Shown in pieces: positions 1 through 8,419 of a DNA stretch of 64,000 nucleotides. The stretch is from an uncultured Roseiflexaceae bacterium (GTDB lineage Bacteria > Chloroflexota > Chloroflexia > Chloroflexales > Roseiflexaceae), in NCBI GenBank assembly GCA_937974195.1, contig CALJIC010000280.1, positions 1 to 64,000 of the forward strand, written 5' to 3'. The notes under the pieces are model-generated. The model saw only the letters and a list, made by a program, of their open reading frames with translations. It was not told where the DNA came from and did no database searches. Positions within the stretch are counted from its first letter, which is position 1. Every line of letters starts with the position of its first letter. A program made the translations under genes and the position numbers.

Positions 1-183
1 GGCGATCACACCCGCGCTCAAGCGGCCCTCGGCCTGGCGCTGCGCGGGGCGGCCCCGCTCGGCCGCCGCGAGACCTTCCTCTGCCTCAGCTGGGCCGCCG
101 ACGCCCTGGCCGCGATCGGAGGCCCCGAGCTGCTGCTCGCCTCCGCCGGCGCGCTCGACGAGATCGACTCGTGGTGGGGCTGA
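1..183 (+). CDS. C-terminal fragment of an unidentified protein
   Basis: Reading frame 1 is open from the window edge to a TGA at 181-183, giving 60 residues that end in DEIDSWWG. The fragment is rich in Ala and Leu and looks helical. It resembles the tail of a helical-repeat or TPR-type regulator, but nothing in it identifies a family. It runs convergent to the MFS gene on the other strand, which ends 45 bp away. The start lies outside the window. That it is coding is inferred from codon-position GC bias and the stop placed just before the next gene. Confidence 0.5.
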   Translation, partial: GDHTRAQAALGLALRGAAPLGRRETFLCLSWAADALAAIGGPELLLASAGALDEIDSWWG

Positions 184-228
184 GCCACCGGCCATCTCGC
201 TGAGCAGCGGGGCGCGATACAGCCGCAG

Positions 229-1482
229 CTACCGGCTCCGCGGCGCAGCCTGCGACCCGCGGCGGTGCCCCCCGGCCGCCAGCGTGCCCCGCGAGAGGCG
301 CCGGTGGAGCAGCCACAGCCCCGCGGCCGCCGCCAGCCCGACGGCGCAGCAGATCAGCCAGGGGAGCGCCGGCGTCCCGCGGCTCTGGCCGATGCCGTAC
401 AGCAGCCCGCCGGCGAAGTTGCCGATCCCGCCCCCGAAGGCCAGCGCCAGCGCGTTCACGCCGAAGTACGAGCCGAGCGCCGCGGGGTTCGCCAGCTCGG
501 CCGCCACTGTCTGCTGGCTGGGCGTCGCCAGCAGCGCGCCGAGCGAGAACACCGCCACACACCCCAGCAGCCACGCCACGCGCACCGGCTCCGGGGCGCT
601 GAAGACGCCCGCCACCCCGCCCAGCCCGAGCGCCATGATCGCGACGCCGAGCGTCAGGATCGGGAGCGGCGCCAGCCAGCGCTCGGCCAGCCGCACCAGC
701 GGGTACTGCAGCAGCAGGCTCATCATCGCGTTGAGCGCGTACACCCAGCTCACCGCGTCGGCGGTGCCGCTCACCGCGCGCGCCGCCAGCGGCAGCGAGA
801 TCGTCAGCTGCACCCACATGAACCAGTAGCCCATCAGCAGCAGGTTGAGCGCCATGAAGCGCCGGTCGGTCAGCGCCAGCCGGATGCCGTCCAGGAAGCC
901 GCGCCGCTCGCTCGCCACCTGCACCGGCGGCATGAACAGCAGCGTCAGCAGGAAGGCGACCAGGAAGCAGCCGCCCGCCACCAGCGCCACCAGCGCGAAG
1001 TCGAAGCGCAGCAGGATCGCCCCCGCCAGCGGCCCCGCCGTCATCCCCAGGCCGCGCACCACGCCGAGCAGGGCGAAGTAGCGGCTGCGGTCCTCGCTGC
1101 GGGTCAGCGCCGCGATCGCCGCCGACGAGGGCGAGTCGAACAGCGCGCCGCCGAGCGCCGCCAGCAGGGCCGTGAGCAGCAGCAGCGGGAAGGTGTCGGC
1201 GAAGGCCATCCCGGCGAAGCTCAGCGCGCGGACGCCCATCCCGACGGCGATCAGCCCGCGCGCCCCCAGCCGGTCGGCCAGCGCGCCGCCGAACAGCGTC
1301 AGCCCCTGCTGCGTCACCTGCCGCAGCGCCAGCACCAGCCCGATCGACGCGGCCGCCCACCCCAGCGTGTCCACGTAGTACACCGAGATCAGCGGGATGA
1401 CCATGAAGAAGCCGCCCCACATCAGGAAGGTATCGGCCAGCATCACCAGCAGGCCGCGGCGGCGAGAAGCCTCACTCAGCAC
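229..1482 (-). CDS. Major facilitator superfamily transporter
   Basis: A 417-residue integral membrane protein with about 12 hydrophobic segments, the usual MFS length. The loop after the second helix carries GGALADRLGARG, the MFS motif A signature. The substrate cannot be told from the sequence; the family exports drugs or moves sugars and small organic acids by secondary transport. The start is a GTG, and the first 11 bases overlap the end of the methyltransferase gene upstream, which implies translational coupling. It is the last gene of a leftward three-gene run (GNAT, methyltransferase, MFS). The C-terminus is a basic, probably cytosolic tail. Confidence 0.85.
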   Translation of the reverse strand: MLSEASRRRGLLVMLADTFLMWGGFFMVIPLISVYYVDTLGWAAASIGLVLALRQVTQQGLTLFGGALADRLGARGLIAVGMGVRALSFAGMAFADTFPLLLLTALLAALGGALFDSPSSAAIAALTRSEDRSRYFALLGVVRGLGMTAGPLAGAILLRFDFALVALVAGGCFLVAFLLTLLFMPPVQVASERRGFLDGIRLALTDRRFMALNLLLMGYWFMWVQLTISLPLAARAVSGTADAVSWVYALNAMMSLLLQYPLVRLAERWLAPLPILTLGVAIMALGLGGVAGVFSAPEPVRVAWLLGCVAVFSLGALLATPSQQTVAAELANPAALGSYFGVNALALAFGGGIGNFAGGLLYGIGQSRGTPALPWLICCAVGLAAAAGLWLLHRRLSRGTLAAGGHRRGSQAAPRSR

Positions 1483-2785
1483 GTTCTTCTGCTCCCGCGA
1501 TCGGTCCCTCGCAGATCAGCGCGGCCGGCCTGCCGGCGACCTGCGTCAGAACAACTACCAGCGGCCGGGCGCCGCCGCCAGCGAGGCTGCGCGCCAGCGC
1601 ATCGGCGTCGAGCGGCGAGCCGCGCTTCTTGACCGTCACCGGGCCGGCGTCGAGCGCCCGCAGCCGCGCCCGCAGCCGCTTCATCCCGAACGGCATCCAC
1701 TCCAGCACGCGCCAGCAGCGGGCGAAGGGTGTGGCGACCACGCGCGCCGCGGTGAGGTAGGCGATCTCCGGGTCGAGCTGCGCCGCCCCGAGCTGCAGCC
1801 CGAGCTGCGCCACCAGGTGCGCCCGGATCACCGCCGGGTCCGGCTCGTACAGGTACGCCTCCGGCTCCGAGATGTCGAGCTGCGGCGGCTGCGCGGATGT
1901 GGGAAGGAACAGCGTCGCCCGGCTGAACGCCGGCAGCAGGCTGGAGCGCGGCCGGCCGTCATCCCCAGCCGCCTCGGACGGCGCGGCGCCTCCAGACGAG
2001 CGCTCCGCCGTCGCGAGCAGCGTCGCCCGCCTTCCGCGCGCCGGGGCCAGCGGCCCGAACCACAGCACGGCCTCCTTCAGCTCGCCGTCGAGCGAGATGA
2101 ACTCGAGCTCGTCCACGCCGAGCGGCGCGAGCTCCTCGTCGGCCACCCCCGGCGCCACCTTGACGCCGATCGCAGGCGTGGCCTCGCGCCAGCTCCGCAC
2201 CAGTGACACCGGCGGGGAGTAGTCCGCCAGCGAGAACACGCGCCGGCCGCCGCTGCGCCGCGACGGGTCGAAGAAGAGCGCGTCTGCCGCCGGCGGGCGC
2301 TCGCGCTCGACATCGGCCAGGCGGAAGCTCGCCCGCCCCGCGAGGCCGGCCGCCGCTGCGTTGGCCTCGGCCATCGCCAGGCGCAGCGGGTCGCGGTCCA
2401 CGGCCGTGACACGCATCCCGGCCGCCGCGAATGCCAGCGTGTCGCCGCCGGCCCCGCAGCAGAGGTCGGCGACGTGCACCGCCGCCCCCTGCCCGCCGAG
2501 CTGCGCGTAGCGGCCGGCCCGGTACCCGGCCACCACAGCCCCCGACGACTGCTCGAGCGCCTCTCTGGTGAAGTACAGCCGCTCCGCGAGCGGGAACTTC
2601 GCGGCCGCGCGCCGCCGCGCCGCTGCGACCTCGTACGCCGCCGCGGCCCGCGCCGGCCCGGCGATGCGCCGCAGCCGCTCCAGCGCCGCGAGGCGCCCCG
2701 CGTCGCTCAGGTCCAGGCGCCCGGCCTCCTCCAGCAGCGCCTGCCCGTCCGCCGTCAGCAGCCAGCGGAAGGTCTCGAGATCCAT
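1472..2785 (-). CDS. Class I SAM-dependent methyltransferase with THUMP-like domain
   Basis: About 437 residues. A helical N-terminal region is followed by a Rossmann methyltransferase fold with the AdoMet-binding motif VADLCCGAGGDTLAF and a downstream acidic VDRDP strand end. A Phe-Asp-Pro-Ser-Arg-Arg segment (FFDPSRRSGG) is typical of this family. The C-terminal part matches the THUMP-like extension seen with these enzymes, which suggests an RNA substrate; that is inference. An upstream GTG at 2806 is possible, but a GGGAGG Shine-Dalgarno lies between it and the ATG at 2785, so 2785 is preferred. The gene follows the GNAT gene by 34 bp and overlaps the MFS start. Confidence 0.82.
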   Translation of the reverse strand: MDLETFRWLLTADGQALLEEAGRLDLSDAGRLAALERLRRIAGPARAAAAYEVAAARRRAAAKFPLAERLYFTREALEQSSGAVVAGYRAGRYAQLGGQGAAVHVADLCCGAGGDTLAFAAAGMRVTAVDRDPLRLAMAEANAAAAGLAGRASFRLADVERERPPAADALFFDPSRRSGGRRVFSLADYSPPVSLVRSWREATPAIGVKVAPGVADEELAPLGVDELEFISLDGELKEAVLWFGPLAPARGRRATLLATAERSSGGAAPSEAAGDDGRPRSSLLPAFSRATLFLPTSAQPPQLDISEPEAYLYEPDPAVIRAHLVAQLGLQLGAAQLDPEIAYLTAARVVATPFARCWRVLEWMPFGMKRLRARLRALDAGPVTVKKRGSPLDADALARSLAGGGARPLVVVLTQVAGRPAALICEGPIAGAEERAE

Positions 2786-2819
2786 TGGCGCGCCTCCCAC
2801 AGCCACGGCGCGAAACGCC

Positions 2820-3671
2820 TCAGCCGATCGCCAGGCTCGCCTGGCCGTAGAGCAGCTCGCGCTGAGCGGCGATCGGCCGCCCGCGCAGCATGCGGCGCAG
2901 CGAGCGCTGCGGGCGGAACCCGTAGCGCATCAGCACGTGCGGGGCCGCGCGGTTGGCCCCGGGGACGATCGCCTTCACACCGCCGCCGAACCCAGACGCG
3001 AGCGCGGCGCCCAGCAGCGCCTCGGCGTCCTCCGCCGACCGCGCCGCCCACGGGCCGATGGCGGCCGGCTGCGCGATCAGGTAGCCCGCGATCTCGCCGC
3101 GCTCGTCGCGCGTCAGAAACGCCCGGCCGGCCGCGTCGCGCAGGTAGGAGGCGAGCACCGCCGTGCGGTCGGCGCCGAAGATCGGCGCGTCGAAGGCGGC
3201 CACCTCCGGCAGGTCGGCCGGGAGCAGCGGCGTGACCGCCCGGCTCGCCGGCGGGCGCTCCGCGCCGCCCTCCTGCCGCACGTAGCGGACCGTCCGCTCG
3301 ACCTCGACGAACCCGAAGCGGGCGTAGAGCCCGGCGCCAGCCTCAGTCGCGTCGAGCACGGCGGAGGCGCAGCCCCGCGCCTCCAGCCCGGCGAGCAGCC
3401 GCTCCATGAGCGCCGCGCCCACCCCGCGCCGCTGCGCGTCCGGGCGCACCGCCACCAGCCCGATATGCGCGAACGGGCCGTAGCAGAGCGCCCCCGCGGT
3501 GCCCACCGCCCGGCCATCGAGCTCGGCGAGCAGCCAGCCGTGCGGGTCGAGCGCCACATAGCGGCGCAGCTCGGCGGCGTAGCTGCCCGGCGGCCCAAAG
3601 GCCCCGACCAGCACCGCGTCTGCAGCGGCCACGTCTTCCGGCCTGATCTCGCGAACGGTGATCGTCTCCAT
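2820..3671 (-). CDS. GNAT family N-acetyltransferase, two-domain
   Basis: A 283-residue protein. The N-terminal half is a GNAT fold with the acetyl-CoA pyrophosphate-binding loop QRRGVGA at residues 80-86, followed by the typical helix ALMERLLAGLEARG. The C-terminal half (about 140-280) looks like a second, diverged acetyltransferase-type domain, a known two-domain arrangement in this family. The frame is open further upstream, but the start METITVREI is chosen because homology-like sequence begins there. A TACAAT box sits about 35 bp upstream on this strand, without a convincing -35. The acceptor substrate is unknown. It is the first gene of a leftward run with the methyltransferase and MFS genes. 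Confidence 0.82.
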   Translation of the reverse strand: METITVREIRPEDVAAADAVLVGAFGPPGSYAAELRRYVALDPHGWLLAELDGRAVGTAGALCYGPFAHIGLVAVRPDAQRRGVGAALMERLLAGLEARGCASAVLDATEAGAGLYARFGFVEVERTVRYVRQEGGAERPPASRAVTPLLPADLPEVAAFDAPIFGADRTAVLASYLRDAAGRAFLTRDERGEIAGYLIAQPAAIGPWAARSAEDAEALLGAALASGFGGGVKAIVPGANRAAPHVLMRYGFRPQRSLRRMLRGRPIAAQRELLYGQASLAIG

Positions 3672-3782
3672 CGCCTCGTGCGTCGTCGCCCAGCGCAACG
3701 CCGCTATTGTACGCCACATGCGGCCAAGGCAGAGGCCGGGGATGCGGCGTCTCCCCGAGCCAGCGCGGCGCCTGACACGAGA

Positions 3783-3811
3783 TTGAAAAGCGAGCCGCTT
3801 TCCAGTATACT
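3783..3811 (+). promoter_or_regulatory. Sigma-A type promoter of the TRAP binding-protein gene
   Basis: TTGAAA at 3783-3788 and TATACT at 3806-3811 are separated by exactly 17 bp. Each hexamer has five of six consensus positions. The element lies 45 bp before the ATG of the binding-protein gene, in an AT-rich pocket within high-GC DNA. Confidence 0.75.
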
Positions 3812-3855
3812 TGCTCGCATCCACCGCATAGTTCCAATAGCTTAAGGAGCAACAG

Positions 3856-5046
3856 ATGCGACGGCGAAAGTTTCTGCGCGGCGTTGCCACGGGCAGCGCA
3901 GCACTGGCCCTCGCAGCGTGTGCGGGTGCGCCGCAGCAGCCCCAGCAGCCTCAGGCTGAGCAGCCTGACACCGGGGCCACGGCCGCTCCGGAAGCTGCAA
4001 CCGAGGCCCCGCAGGCCCAGGCGCCTGCCCAGGGCGCCGAGCTGCCGACGCTCGAGTGGCAGATGGCGACCAGCTGGCCCGTGGCACTCGACGTCATTTT
4101 CGGCGGCGCGCAGGCCCTGTGCGACCGGGTGGCGTCGCTGACCAACGGCAGGTTCAAGATCACGCCGCGGGCGGCGGGCGAGCTCGCCCCCGGGACACAG
4201 GTGCTCGATGTCGTCTCTCAAGGTGCGGTGGAGATGGGCCACACCGCGTCGTACTACTACATCGGCAAGGCGCCGGTCATCGCCTTCGGGACGACGGTGC
4301 CCTTCGGCCTGACGGCCCAGCAGCAGAACGCCTGGCTGTACGACGGCGGCGGCCTCGAGGAGCTGCAGCGGATCTACGCCGAGCGGTTCAACGTCATCCA
4401 GTTCCCGGCCGGCAACACCGGCCTGCAGATGGGCGGCTGGTTCCGCAGAGAGATCAACACCGTGGCGGACCTGCAGGGCCTCAAGATGCGCATCCCCGGC
4501 CTCGGCGGCGAGGTGATGGCGAAGCTCGGCGTCACGGTGCAGGTGCTCGCCGGCGGCGAGATCTTCCAGGCCCTGCAGACCGGCGCGGTCGACGCCGCCG
4601 AGTGGGTCGGCCCGTACGACGATGAGAAGCTCGGGTTCCAGCAGGTGGCCCAGTTCTACTACGCCCCCGGCTGGTGGGAGCCGGGCGCCTCGCTGGAGAT
4701 CGAGATCGGCCTCGACAAGTGGAACGAGCTGCCGGCCGAGTACCAGGAGGTTCTCAAGGTCGCCGCGGCCGAGGCCAACGTCACCATGCTCTCGCGCTAC
4801 GAGGCACGCAACCGCGCCGCCCTCCAGCGGCTGATCGACGGCGGCGTCCAAATGCGCACCTACAGCCCCGAGATCATGGAGGCCGCGATGAACGCGACCA
4901 ACGAGATGTACGACCAGTTCGCCGCCCAGGACCCCGACTTCAAGAAGGTCTACGATTCCTGGAAGGAGTTCCGCGGCGCGATCTACGACTGGAACCGGCT
5001 GAACGAGCAGGTCTTCACCGACTTCGTCTACTCCAAGATGTCCTAG
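3856..5046 (+). CDS. TRAP transporter substrate-binding lipoprotein, TakP-like (2-oxo acid)
   Basis: A 396-residue periplasmic-type solute receptor of the DctP/TakP family. The N-terminus has a Tat-like motif RRRKFLRG followed by a lipobox LALAAC with Cys22, so it is probably exported folded and lipid-anchored. A Pro/Gln/Ala linker (about 26-62) precedes the binding domain, which begins WQMATSWP. Blocks [16 protein letters not shown] and [15 protein letters not shown], and EWVGP followed by PGWWEPG, match what I recall of the alpha-keto acid receptor TakP; the Arg of the second block is the expected carboxylate ligand. The start is ATG with AGGAG upstream. The permease genes lie downstream on the opposite strand, an unusual layout. 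Confidence 0.9.
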   Translation: MRRRKFLRGVATGSAALALAACAGAPQQPQQPQAEQPDTGATAAPEAATEAPQAQAPAQGAELPTLEWQMATSWPVALDVIFGGAQALCDRVASLTNGRFKITPRAAGELAPGTQVLDVVSQGAVEMGHTASYYYIGKAPVIAFGTTVPFGLTAQQQNAWLYDGGGLEELQRIYAERFNVIQFPAGNTGLQMGGWFRREINTVADLQGLKMRIPGLGGEVMAKLGVTVQVLAGGEIFQALQTGAVDAAEWVGPYDDEKLGFQQVAQFYYAPGWWEPGASLEIEIGLDKWNELPAEYQEVLKVAAAEANVTMLSRYEARNRAALQRLIDGGVQMRTYSPEIMEAAMNATNEMYDQFAAQDPDFKKVYDSWKEFRGAIYDWNRLNEQVFTDFVYSKMS

Positions 5047-5161
5047 TCGCGCCCTCGCGGCGGGCTGGGAGAATCGTCACGGCGTGCCGGCGGCAGCGGA
5101 GCTGCTGCGCCGGCCGTCTCTATTCGCCTCTTCACACTGCGAAGAAATGGCGTCGGAGGCC

Positions 5162-5177
5162 CGCACGCAGGCGTGCG
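5162..5177. terminator. Short hairpin between convergent TRAP genes
   Basis: CGCACGC AG GCGTGCG forms a tight 6-7 bp stem 8 bases beyond the dctM stop and about 115 bases after the dctP stop. There is no T-tract on either strand, so it may be only a weak or Rho-assisted end signal. Confidence 0.25.
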
Positions 5178-5185
5178 AGCCCGGC

Positions 5186-6523
5186 CTAGTTCCCGGCCGA
5201 CACCCGCACCATCCAGGTGACCGTTTCGGGGAAGGCCATCACGATGATCAGCACCAGTATCTGCAGCGCCATGAACGGGAGCGCGCCGCGGTGGATGTCG
5301 ATCGTGCGCACCTCCTTCGGCACCACGCTCTGCAGGTAGAACAGCGAGAACCCCACCGGCGGCGAGATGAACGCGGTCTGCAGGTTGATCGCCATCAGCA
5401 CGCCGAACCAGGTCATGTCGATCCCCAGCGCCATGGCGGCCGGCGTCAGCACCGGCATGATGATGAACGTGATCTCGATGAACTCGAGGAAGATGCCCAG
5501 CAGGAAGACCACGATATTGCAGACGATCAGGAAGCCGAGGTAGCCGCCGGGCAGGTTGGTGAGAATGCTGCGCGTGACCTCCGTGCCGCCGAGCCCGTCG
5601 AACACCAGCGAGAAGATCGTCGAGCAGAACAGGATCATGATCACCAGCGTCGTGGTGCGCACCGTGCTCTCCGCGGCGTCGCGCAGCAGCTTCCTGTCGA
5701 AGCGCCGGTTGGCCGCGGCGAGGAGGGCCGCGCCGACCGCCCCCACCGCACCGGCCTCGGTCGGCGTCGCCAGGCCGAAGAAGATGCTCCCGAGCACCGC
5801 GAAGATCAGCACCAACGGCGGCACCACCGCCCTGAGCGTGCGGGCCGCCAGCGCTGCGCCGCGGTACGGGCGCGCCTCCGGCGGCAGCGCCGGCGCGGCC
5901 CGCGGGTTGATATACGCCACGATCAGGCAGTAGGCGGCGAAGGTCCCCGCCATGATCAGGCCGGGGATGAGCGCGCCGGCGAACAGGTCGCCCACCGACA
6001 CGCCGATCTGGTCGCTGACCACCACCAGCACCAGGCTCGGCGGGATCAGCTGCGCCATCGTCCCCGACGCGGCGATCGCCCCCGTCGCCAGCCGCTTGTC
6101 GTAGCCGTAGCGCAGCATCACCGGCAGCGAGATCAGGCCCATCGCGATCACCGTGGCGGCCACCACCCCCGTCGTGGCCGCCAGCAGCGTGCCGACCACC
6201 ACCACCGCCAGCGCGATGCCCCCGCGCAGCGGCCCGAACAGCATGCCGACCGTCTCCAGCAGGTCCTCGGCCAGCCCGGATTTCTCGAGCACCGTGCCGA
6301 GGTAGATGAAGAACGGGATCGCCAGCAGCGTGAAGTCCGACATCGTGCCGAACCAGCGGTTCGGCAGCAGCCGCAGCAGGTTGAAGTCGAAGGCGCCCAA
6401 CGCCAGCCCGATCGCCCCGAAGAGAAACGCCGTGCCGGCGAACGAGAAGGCCACCGGGTACCCTAGCAGCAGGATCCCGAAGAAAGCGGCAAACATCAGG
6501 AGCGCGAGCCACTCGTAGGACAT
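5186..6523 (-). CDS. dctM: TRAP transporter large permease subunit
   Basis: A 445-residue polytopic membrane protein of the DctM/TRAP-C family, with about 12 hydrophobic segments and a length typical of the family. It is the ion-coupled transport channel that accepts solute from the binding protein. Recognisable elements are the N-terminal [15 protein letters not shown] segment and the [16 protein letters not shown] motif characteristic of DctM. The ATG start has a GAGGAG Shine-Dalgarno about 8 bases upstream. It follows the small permease gene by about 57 bp in the same leftward transcript and faces the receptor gene tail to tail. Confidence 0.92.
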   Translation of the reverse strand: MSYEWLALLMFAAFFGILLLGYPVAFSFAGTAFLFGAIGLALGAFDFNLLRLLPNRWFGTMSDFTLLAIPFFIYLGTVLEKSGLAEDLLETVGMLFGPLRGGIALAVVVVGTLLAATTGVVAATVIAMGLISLPVMLRYGYDKRLATGAIAASGTMAQLIPPSLVLVVVSDQIGVSVGDLFAGALIPGLIMAGTFAAYCLIVAYINPRAAPALPPEARPYRGAALAARTLRAVVPPLVLIFAVLGSIFFGLATPTEAGAVGAVGAALLAAANRRFDRKLLRDAAESTVRTTTLVIMILFCSTIFSLVFDGLGGTEVTRSILTNLPGGYLGFLIVCNIVVFLLGIFLEFIEITFIIMPVLTPAAMALGIDMTWFGVLMAINLQTAFISPPVGFSLFYLQSVVPKEVRTIDIHRGALPFMALQILVLIIVMAFPETVTWMVRVSAGN

Positions 6524-6580
6524 GGGCGGTTCTCCTCAGCCAGGAACAGAAACCCAGGCGCCGCGCAGCCGGAGGGCCGG

Positions 6581-7174
6581 CTACTCGATGCCGCCGGCCG
6601 GCTTATCCGTCTCCTCGATCACGTCAGCGGTCGCGGCCCCAGTGTAGATCGCCAGGTGCTTGATCAGCTCCGAGATCCCCTGGATGAACAGCAGCCCGAA
6701 CGCGACGATGATCATGGTCTTGATCGGCGCGCGCGGCAGCCCGCCTGGGTCGGGCGACATCTCCCACGGGCCCCAGTTGCCGTTCGGGAGCCGGCCCCAG
6801 GAGAACAGCACCGGGTTGATCATGACGAGGATGCCGATCACGCAGAACGGCATCAGGAAGAGCAGCGTGCCGAGGATATTGATGAGCGCCTTGCGCTTGG
6901 GGCTCCAGTTCGCGTAGAACAGATCCACGCGCACGTTGAGGTTGTGGCGCAGGATGTAGGCGAACCCGAGGAAGAAGATCACGGCGAACATGTACCACTG
7001 CAGCTCGACGAAGGTGTTGGATGTGAGCTGCCGGCCCAGGTAGCGCCCCAGGTAGCGGGCGACGACGTTGTAGAAGCCGATGAGGATGATCAGCGTCGCC
7101 AGGATGCCGGCGAACTTGCCGAGTGCGTCGGTCAGCGCGTCGATCGCCCGGGAAACCTGCAGCAGTACTCGCAT
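6581..7174 (-). CDS. dctQ: TRAP transporter small permease subunit
   Basis: A 197-residue protein with four hydrophobic segments, as expected of DctQ, the small integral subunit that pairs with DctM. The segment [19 protein letters not shown] matches the conserved second-helix region (ELQWY.F). An extended periplasmic loop around residues 125-150 ([19 protein letters not shown]) is seen in the TakQ-type branch, consistent with a keto-acid system. The ATG start is preceded by GGGAGGAG. It is the first gene of the leftward dctQ-dctM unit; an extended -10 promoter lies about 190 bp upstream. Confidence 0.9.
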   Translation of the reverse strand: MRVLLQVSRAIDALTDALGKFAGILATLIILIGFYNVVARYLGRYLGRQLTSNTFVELQWYMFAVIFFLGFAYILRHNLNVRVDLFYANWSPKRKALINILGTLLFLMPFCVIGILVMINPVLFSWGRLPNGNWGPWEMSPDPGGLPRAPIKTMIIVAFGLLFIQGISELIKHLAIYTGAATADVIEETDKPAGGIE

Positions 7175-7359
7175 GAGGCGCTCTCCTCCCTGTCGCCATC
7201 GACCGGGGTGTTTACGCGCGCCGCCAGCTGCGGGAGGGCGCCTGGCTACCCGGAACGCCTGGCTCTGGCGAGGGACACCACACGGCGCCGCTCGGCGCTG
7301 CCTCGCACGCAGGCCGGTCTGTGGCTTCTACGGGGTTCTACAGGTGTTGATGGGTCTCC

Positions 7360-7368
7360 AGTATACCA
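7360..7368 (-). promoter_or_regulatory. Extended -10 promoter for the TRAP permease unit
   Basis: Read leftward, TGGTATACT (TG-N-TATACT) is an extended -10 element with no good -35. The same GTGGTATACTGG string occurs before mdh near 60067. It would give a leader of about 180 nt before dctQ. Confidence 0.5.
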
Positions 7369-7409
7369 CGACTGCGCCGCGCCACCGCAGGGGCGGCAGG
7401 CCGCCCGCC

Positions 7410-8321
7410 TCAGACGATCGCCAGCACGACGGTGAGCGTCGCGATGCTGGCCACGGTCGAGACGAGCACGGACATGATCACAAACGGCGGGAGCAGGTCG
7501 TTCTCGACGGCGATGATCGAGGCGAGCACGGCGGTGGGCATGGCCGCCTGCAGCACCCCCACGCTGCGCGCGATGCCCTCCAGGCCGAACGGCGCCGCCA
7601 GCGCCAGGGCCAGCAGCGGCCCGCCGACCAGCCGGACGGCGCTGGACGCGGCCATGTCCACGTCCAGGCGCGGGACCCCGGCCGCCGCCAGCTGCACGCC
7701 GAGGGCGATCAGCATGGTCGGGATCATGCCGGCGGCCAGCAGCGCGATCGGCCGCGCCGCCAGCGGCGGGAGCTCGACCCCCAGCCAGTTCACCAGCAGC
7801 GCCGGCGGCACCGCGATCAGCGCCGGGGTCTTGAGCACCGCCAGGGCCGCGCGCAGCGCGCTGCCGCGGTGCCAGTTCGCCGCCGCCACGCTCACGACGA
7901 AGGCGACGCTGGAGATGGCGATGAAGTACACCGTGCCGGCCACCGTCGCCGCGGCGTCGCCGGGGAAGCGGAACTGGATGATCGGGATGCCGAAGTTGCC
8001 GACGTTGCCGAAGACCGCGATCAGCACGTAGGCCGCGACCATCTCGGGCGGCCGGCGCAGCAGCCGGGCGGCCAGGTAGCCCAGCGCCGCGCAGCCGAGG
8101 TGCACCGCCACCGCGTACAGCGTCATGCGCCCCGCGAGCGCCGCGCCGATACGCGCGGTGCTGAGCACGTCGAAGACGTAGGCCGGGATCAGAATGAAGT
8201 ACGCGAAGCGCGAGAGCGTGCGCGAGTCGAGCCGCAGACGCGGGCCGGCCGCATACCCCAGGCCGACGAGCAGAAACACCGGGACGAGGACGTTGAGGAA
8301 GATGGTGAGCAGCTGGGGCAT
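7410..8321 (-). CDS. AEC (auxin efflux carrier) family transporter
   Basis: A 303-residue protein with about ten hydrophobic segments in two five-helix halves, the architecture and length of bacterial AEC permeases. The central region includes the conserved Asn-rich stretch VFGNVGNFGIPI and the C-terminal half ends with ...AMPTAVLASIIAVENDL. Bacterial members move malate, malonate or other small organic acids; the substrate here is unknown. The ATG at 8321 begins MPQLLTIFLNVLVPV. The frame is open upstream into the next gene's region, but a repeat block separates the two and homology-like sequence starts here. Confidence 0.88.
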   Translation of the reverse strand: MPQLLTIFLNVLVPVFLLVGLGYAAGPRLRLDSRTLSRFAYFILIPAYVFDVLSTARIGAALAGRMTLYAVAVHLGCAALGYLAARLLRRPPEMVAAYVLIAVFGNVGNFGIPIIQFRFPGDAAATVAGTVYFIAISSVAFVVSVAAANWHRGSALRAALAVLKTPALIAVPPALLVNWLGVELPPLAARPIALLAAGMIPTMLIALGVQLAAAGVPRLDVDMAASSAVRLVGGPLLALALAAPFGLEGIARSVGVLQAAMPTAVLASIIAVENDLLPPFVIMSVLVSTVASIATLTVVLAIV

Positions 8322-8330
8322 GCGATTCCC

Positions 8331-8390
8331 GATCCACGGAGGGCACGGAGGGCACGGAGCACGGGGCGCGGAGGCCACGGAGCACGGAGT
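8331..8390. repeat. CACGGAG-type tandem repeat, copy 1
   Basis: Imperfect tandem copies of CCACGGAGGG/CACGGAG fill the gap between the AEC and O-antigen-ligase genes. The same core recurs at 22800-22860 and 56577-56735, and a weaker version at 17367-17412. Confidence 0.75.
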
Positions 8391-8419
8391 AGGGGGCGCC
8401 GCACACAGCGCCCTCAGTC

